The position numbers were made by a program, and so were the translations under genes. DNA of 64,000 nt from Hymenobacter terrenus (GTDB lineage Bacteria; Bacteroidota; Bacteroidia; Cytophagales; Hymenobacteraceae): contig NZ_LATM01000007.1 of NCBI RefSeq assembly GCF_000972495.1, positions 152,655 through 216,654 on the forward strand. The letters run 5' to 3'. A model generated the notes under the pieces. It saw nothing but the letters and a program-made list of their open reading frames with translations, was not told the DNA's origin and searched no databases. Positions 60,544 to 64,000 of the stretch are shown in pieces (position 1 is the first letter of the stretch; every line of letters starts with the position of its first letter).

Positions 60544-61449
60544 ATGAAAAAACTTTTACCGCTCTTGCTACTCCTGGTTATGTACGGCGGCGCTTTTGCC
60601 AAACCCAAACCAGCGCCAGCTACTATCGACTCGGTAGCGCTTTGGCACGCAGCCGCCAAAGCCTACGCCGATTCCGTAAATACCACGCTACACTACCAGC
60701 AGGGCCATATCAAACTACCTGGTGGCATCGGCGAGCTTACTGTACCCCGCGGCTTTCGCTACCTCGATTCGGCCCAGAGCCGCCGGGTGCTCGTGCAGCT
60801 TTGGGGCAACCCCAACGGCGAGTGCCTAGGTATGCTCTTCCCCATCGACCGCGGCCCCGTCGACCAAAATCACTGGGCTTACTCGATTGAGTATGATGCG
60901 ATGGGCTACGTGAAAGACGATGATGCCGACGATATTGACTACAGCGAGTTGCTGGAGGAGATGCAGAACGACACCCGCGAGAACAACGCGGAACGCGAGA
61001 AAGCCGGCTTCGAACCCGTCTACCTGATGGGCTGGGCGGCTAATCCGTTTTATGACAAAAACACCCATGCCCTACACTGGGCCAAAGCCCTCCGCTTCGG
61101 CACCGACCCCGATACCGTTCTCAACTACAACGTGCGCCTGCTCGGCCGCAAGGGCGTGCTGGTGCTCAATGCCATTGGCGACCCCAGCCAGATAGCTGAG
61201 ATAAAAGCCAGTATTCCCGCCTTGCTGGCCAGCGCCACGTTCGCCAAGGGCGAGCGCTACGTCGACTTCAACCCCGGCCTCGATGAAGTAGCTGCCTACA
61301 CTATTGGGGGCTTGGTGGCGGGTAAGGTGCTGGCCAAAGTGGGCCTGTTCGCGCTCATCCTCAAGTTCTGGAAGCTGGGTCTGCTGGCCTTAGGCGGGGC
61401 CTGGGCAGCCATCAAGCGGTTTTTCGGGTTCGGCCAGAAAGAATCCTGA
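60544..61449 (+). CDS. DUF2167-family membrane protein
   Basis: A 301-residue protein: signal (LPLLLLLVMYGGAFA), then a luminal domain with HIKLPGGIGELTVPRGFRYL, NPNGECLGMLFPIDRGPVDQ, WAYSIEYDAMGYVKDDDADD, LMGWAANPFYDKNTHALHWA and a C-terminal helix (LVAGKVLAKVGLFALILKFW, LGLLALGGAWAAIKRF). This is the pattern of DUF2167 proteins, found in many Gram-negatives, with unknown function. Start ATG at 60544 gives the signal peptide; the upstream frame to 60430 overlaps the promoter. Confidence 0.88.
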   Translation: MKKLLPLLLLLVMYGGAFAKPKPAPATIDSVALWHAAAKAYADSVNTTLHYQQGHIKLPGGIGELTVPRGFRYLDSAQSRRVLVQLWGNPNGECLGMLFPIDRGPVDQNHWAYSIEYDAMGYVKDDDADDIDYSELLEEMQNDTRENNAEREKAGFEPVYLMGWAANPFYDKNTHALHWAKALRFGTDPDTVLNYNVRLLGRKGVLVLNAIGDPSQIAEIKASIPALLASATFAKGERYVDFNPGLDEVAAYTIGGLVAGKVLAKVGLFALILKFWKLGLLALGGAWAAIKRFFGFGQKES

Positions 61450-61526
61450 CCCTACGGCCGACTATCGGCGCAGGTGCAGCGTAAACGAGGAGGTCGGGCA
61501 CGGCGGCCGAGGTCGGTCGGCACCCC

Positions 61527-61534
61527 TACCTTCG
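61527..61534 (+). promoter_or_regulatory. -7-like box TACCTTCG before the VTT gene
   Basis: One mismatch to TAnnTTTG, 8 bases before the ATG at 61543. The resulting leader would be very short, as in other genes in this window. Confidence 0.35.
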
Positions 61535-61542
61535 CTGCCCAA

Positions 61543-62256
61543 ATGAGATTTCTGCGCGAGCTTTTTCAAAAGAACTTTTCCACGCTGCTCACCATGTTTC
61601 TGTTGGTGGCAGTGCCACTGCTGGGTTCATCGTCGCTGCTGCTGTTGCTCTATAAGCGACAAGAACTGCTTCAGCATCTGAGTCTGGGCCAGCAACTGCT
61701 CTACTTTGTGGTCATTGCGGTCACTATGGCCTTCGCCCTCACGCCCACCACCTTTGTAGCCATCATGACGGGCTACTACTTAGGCTGGACCGGTCTGCCG
61801 GGCATGGTGCTGGCATACGCCCTGGCCGCCGCCATCGGCTACGAGTTGGCTCAGCGCCTCGATCACGGCAAGTTGCGCCACTTTCTACAACTTTTTCCCA
61901 AAGCCGAAGCTGTGTTGGGCGAATTGCAACACCAAAGCTGGCAGCTCATCCTCCTCACGCGCCTCTCCCCAGTCCTGCCCTTTGCCCTCATGACGTTCGT
62001 GCTGGCAATTGTGGGCGTGCCGCGCCGCCGTTTTCTGGCCGCTTCGGTGTTGGGCATGCTGCCGCGGAGCCTGTTCTTCTATTGGCTCGGTACCCAAGCT
62101 TCCGACGTGCTGGCCCTGCTACGCGACCCCGACCAAGGCTCGCTAAGTAAAGCAGTTCTGATAAGTTTAGTAGCCGCGTCGCTTTTCGGGCTGTTCATAG
62201 TTTTTAATCGGGCCCTTCAAAAGGCGCTGCGGCGCGGCACCCCCGAAAATCATTAA
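61543..62256 (+). CDS. VTT-domain (TVP38/TMEM64, DedA-like) membrane protein
   Basis: A 237-residue protein with five to six helices. The family signature is in VAIMTGYYLGWTGLPGMVLA and LTRLSPVLPFALMTFVLAIV followed by VPRRRFLAASVLGMLPRSLF. These proteins are linked with lipid scrambling or lipid carrier turnover in membranes. The ATG at 61543 follows a -7-like box; the longer frame from 61474 begins with a basic extension that is unusual for the family. It may be co-transcribed with the DUF2167 gene. Confidence 0.88.
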   Translation: MRFLRELFQKNFSTLLTMFLLVAVPLLGSSSLLLLLYKRQELLQHLSLGQQLLYFVVIAVTMAFALTPTTFVAIMTGYYLGWTGLPGMVLAYALAAAIGYELAQRLDHGKLRHFLQLFPKAEAVLGELQHQSWQLILLTRLSPVLPFALMTFVLAIVGVPRRRFLAASVLGMLPRSLFFYWLGTQASDVLALLRDPDQGSLSKAVLISLVAASLFGLFIVFNRALQKALRRGTPENH

Positions 62257-62326
62257 AAATCCGCTGCTGATTATTAGCTAGTTGCTGATAAATCTCGATT
62301 TTTCTTCGCAAAAAAGTATTGGTGGC

Positions 62327-62358
62327 TTGGAGAGCCGCTTTTTTTGCTCTTACCTTTG
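62327..62358 (+). promoter_or_regulatory. promoter of the tRNA-Arg gene
   Basis: TTG (62327-62329) and TACCTTTG (62351-62358) are separated by 21 bases, the Bacteroidota -33/-7 arrangement. The tRNA starts 20 bases downstream. Confidence 0.65.
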
Positions 62359-62377
62359 CACTCCCAACACGGGAAAT

Positions 62378-62451
62378 GGTTGTGTAGCTCAATTGGATAG
62401 AGCATCTGACTACGAATCAGAAGGTTTAAGGTTCGACTCCTTACACGACCA
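62378..62451 (+). tRNA. tRNA-Arg(ACG)
   Basis: A 74-base tRNA. Acceptor GGTTGTG pairs with CACGACC (one G-T pair); D-arm GCTC; anticodon stem TCTGA/TCAGA with loop CTACGAA, anticodon ACG; T-arm TAAGG-TTCGACT-CCTTA; discriminator A. The CCA is not encoded. It has its own promoter and a terminator directly behind it. Confidence 0.95.
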
Positions 62452-62453
62452 CG

Positions 62454-62490
62454 AAAAAGGCCCTCAGCATCGCGCTAAGGGCCTTTTTTA
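62454..62490 (+). terminator. terminator behind tRNA-Arg
   Basis: AAAAAGGCCCT (62454-62464) pairs with AGGGCCTTTTT at 62478-62488, with a T-run at the end, directly after the tRNA. Confidence 0.85.
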
Positions 62491-62597
62491 TTTTCTGGTG
62501 GCAGAACTCAAAAAGATTCTGGCTGAGAAGCATGAATGCTTTGTTTGTGCACTGATTTCGCATTTTTCACGAAAAAGGTGGCAAAAAGGGTGGCAGT

Positions 62598-63182
62598 CTA
62601 GCCGCCGACTGAGACGTATTTGGCCACCGTGCTGGGAGATATTGCCAGGGTGCGGGCAATGTAGCCGTTGGACTTCCCTTCTCCTTTTAAGGCCCGCGCC
62701 TGCTCTACGACCGCCAGGCTTTTCGTCGGGGCCCCGAGTTGGATGCCGGCGGCCTTCTTCTTGGCCAGCGAGGCCTTGGTGTTCTCCGAAATCTTAATCA
62801 GATCTTGTGCCGCGATGGTGGCCAGCATTGCGACCATCACGTCGCCAAAGGGCCCCAGGCTGTCGAGGTAGGGTTCGGTGAAGGAGTTGTAGTTCACCCC
62901 ATGGTCGCGCAGCTCCTTCAGGTACTTGAGCGTGGGCAGGGCCCCTTCCCGGCTGAAGCGGTCCAGGCGCCAGAACACGACCAAGTCAAACTTCTTCTGG
63001 TAGGCTTCGAGGAGCAGCTGCTTAAACTGGCTGCGGTCGGACTTACCGCCGGATACTTCCTCGGTGAATACTTGATAGATCGTGCCGTGCTGCTCAGCAA
63101 AGACCCGCAACTGGTGCAGTTGGTTTGCCGGGTCCTGGCCCTTGTCCCGGGTCGACACGCGGGCATAGATGGCGACTCGCAT
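62598..63182 (-). CDS. small serine recombinase (resolvase/invertase family)
   Basis: A 194-residue recombinase. The catalytic serine is in VAIYARVSTRDKG (ARVST); the conserved arginines are in VVFWRLDRFSREGALPTLKY, followed by the long E-helix region (SLGPFGDVMVAMLATIAAQD). The C-terminal helix-turn-helix is GKSNGYIARTLAISPSTVAK. Such enzymes carry out site-specific recombination, often in transposons or plasmids. It lies 146 bases behind tRNA-Arg and is leftward, which suggests the edge of a mobile region. The ATG at 63182 fits the family better than a TTG at 63188. Confidence 0.9.
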   Translation of the reverse strand: MRVAIYARVSTRDKGQDPANQLHQLRVFAEQHGTIYQVFTEEVSGGKSDRSQFKQLLLEAYQKKFDLVVFWRLDRFSREGALPTLKYLKELRDHGVNYNSFTEPYLDSLGPFGDVMVAMLATIAAQDLIKISENTKASLAKKKAAGIQLGAPTKSLAVVEQARALKGEGKSNGYIARTLAISPSTVAKYVSVGG

Positions 63183-63236
63183 GCCCAAATTTACTGATTC
63201 TTGTGGCGTAGCTTCATCTCACCGTTTATTTGAACC

Positions 63237-63827
63237 ATGAGTATGCCTTCGCGCGGTGGTGCCTTCTTTTTCCTCTTGACCTGGCCCCTGTTCACCCGCT
63301 GCGGGGCGCCGTCCGGCGCTGGGCACGACATCCAGGCGCTGGAGTTGCTGCAATTCAACGGCTGGAACGAAACATGGGCCTATCGAATGGATTCGGTCGG
63401 CCGGGTACAAGTGCTGCACGTCAACGTGGACAAGCCCGACTCCGCGGTGCACTGTTTTACCTTGTCCGCGCTTCAACGGCGGCGCGTGCTGACCCTAGCC
63501 CAGGAGGTGGTGCGCTTGGATTCGATTGGAACGGGCGGGCGACGAATACTGATTTCGGACGGGCCGATTGTCAAGGCAGTGGTCTACCGCAAAGGCAAGC
63601 CTCTGTTCTCGTACTGCTTTAACTGCAATGACCCGGTGCCGGCCTACGCGGACCCTACGGGCATTGTTTTTCACCTAGTAGAATCGCTGCGCGTGGCGGA
63701 CGCGTCGCACCGAAAGCCGTCGCCGTGTGGCGAGGCCTTCTCCACGCCGGTGCTGGCCCAGGGCCTAGAGGACCTCTTCCACTTGGCGCGCCCCGACACG
63801 CTGCCCGCAGGCGCCACGCAGGAGTGA
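63237..63827 (+). CDS. exported protein of unknown function
   Basis: A 196-residue protein with a hydrophobic start (GGAFFFLLTWPLFTRCG) that may be a signal or a poor lipobox. The mature part has mixed strands (VQVLHVNVDKPDSAVHCFTL, GPIVKAVVYRKGKPLFSYCF, NCNDPVPAYADPTGIVFHLV). Two cysteines sit near FSYCFNCND. No family is recognised. It is divergent from the recombinase gene with a 54-base gap, and may be cargo of a mobile region. Confidence 0.6.
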   Translation: MSMPSRGGAFFFLLTWPLFTRCGAPSGAGHDIQALELLQFNGWNETWAYRMDSVGRVQVLHVNVDKPDSAVHCFTLSALQRRRVLTLAQEVVRLDSIGTGGRRILISDGPIVKAVVYRKGKPLFSYCFNCNDPVPAYADPTGIVFHLVESLRVADASHRKPSPCGEAFSTPVLAQGLEDLFHLARPDTLPAGATQE

Positions 63828-64000
63828 CCAGTCAATTCCTGTGGCCGATTATCATTTTTTACAAACGCTCCTTTTAATGAACGGGCACTTCGAGTTGGAC
63901 ACGTAGAAAAATGGCCTCCCCACCCCTCCAATGAACGGCATCAAAAAATGGCCCGGAAAACCGGCGTTTCCAGGCCGTTTGGGCACCCGCAACAACCCTC
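63828..64000. mobile_element. possible tip of an insertion sequence (IS21-like)
   Basis: Two short repeats alternate: AATGAACGG at 63876-63884 and 63930-63938, and AAAAATGGCC at 63907-63916 and 63944-63953, with CACTTCGAGTTGGACACGT between. IS21-type elements carry several short repeats at each end, and the part beyond 64000 could hold the transposase genes. No open frame is seen here. The assignment is by resemblance of layout only. Confidence 0.3.

Noticed and set aside
7101..62490. CRISPR array
   Set aside because: Repeats in the window are inverted or scattered single copies; no regularly spaced direct repeats and no cas genes were seen.
63671..63931. 86-residue minus-strand frame at the right edge
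   Set aside because: Overlaps the exported protein gene and the repeat region, no motif.

Overview
The window looks like a chromosomal segment of a GC-rich member of Bacteroidota, most likely Hymenobacter or a close relative in Cytophagales. The grounds are: promoter-like boxes of the Bacteroidota type TAnnTTTG just upstream of several starts; almost no Shine-Dalgarno sequences; two large outer-membrane receptors with a carboxypeptidase-regulatory-like N-terminus; many small lipoproteins; a Rho factor with a very long disordered N-terminal extension; and many short fold-back repeats between genes. The genus is an inference from style, not from a search.

Layout. 0.3-3.5 kb: membrane proteins of unknown role (a DUF4173-type protein with a small partner, and a six-helix protein co-transcribed with a one-domain winged-helix regulator). 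Both transcription units carry the same palindrome in front of the first gene. 3.6-6.9 kb: methyltransferase, UbiA-type prenyltransferase, lipoprotein, DsbA-like protein. 7.1-16.8 kb: housekeeping (rho, serS, a PolX-like protein with an apparently lost polymerase site, a family 9 glycosyltransferase, small lipoproteins, an EVE protein). 16.9-22.2 kb: secreted proteins of unknown role, an M24 aminopeptidase and thioredoxin. 22.5-31.8 kb: dnaE, a LysM lytic transglycosylase and a large outer-membrane beta-barrel protein. 31.9-35.2 kb: a probable operon of M16 protease, SRA-HNH endonuclease, stand-alone SRA protein and O-methyltransferase; the SRA pair looks like a modification-dependent restriction system. 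35.3-41.3 kb: a second family 9 glycosyltransferase, an Lrp/AsnC regulator, a DsbD-like reductase and a CorC/HlyC-type protein. 41.3-51.3 kb: small lipoproteins, gamma-carbonic anhydrase-like protein, radical SAM protein, endonuclease III, a glycine-zipper/OmpA cluster, accD, class I aldolase and a coiled-coil OmpA lipoprotein. 51.4-62.3 kb: TonB-dependent receptor, TonB-like protein, SGNH hydrolase, phosphoesterase with a coupled beta-barrel, DinB-like enzyme, cystathionine gamma-synthase family enzyme, DUF2167 and VTT membrane proteins. 62.4-64.0 kb: tRNA-Arg(ACG), a small serine recombinase and an unknown exported protein, ending in repeats that resemble the tip of an insertion sequence; this end may be the edge of a mobile region.

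Most genes are housekeeping or envelope functions in short units with bidirectional hairpin terminators between them. The parts most worth a second look are the tandem SRA / SRA-HNH operon, the palindrome shared by two membrane-protein units around the winged-helix regulator, the PolX protein lacking the polymerase aspartates, a pair of hairpins with identical ten-base loops after the DsbD-like gene, and a set of long, nearly perfect inverted repeats. All functional calls come from reading motifs by eye; no database search was run.
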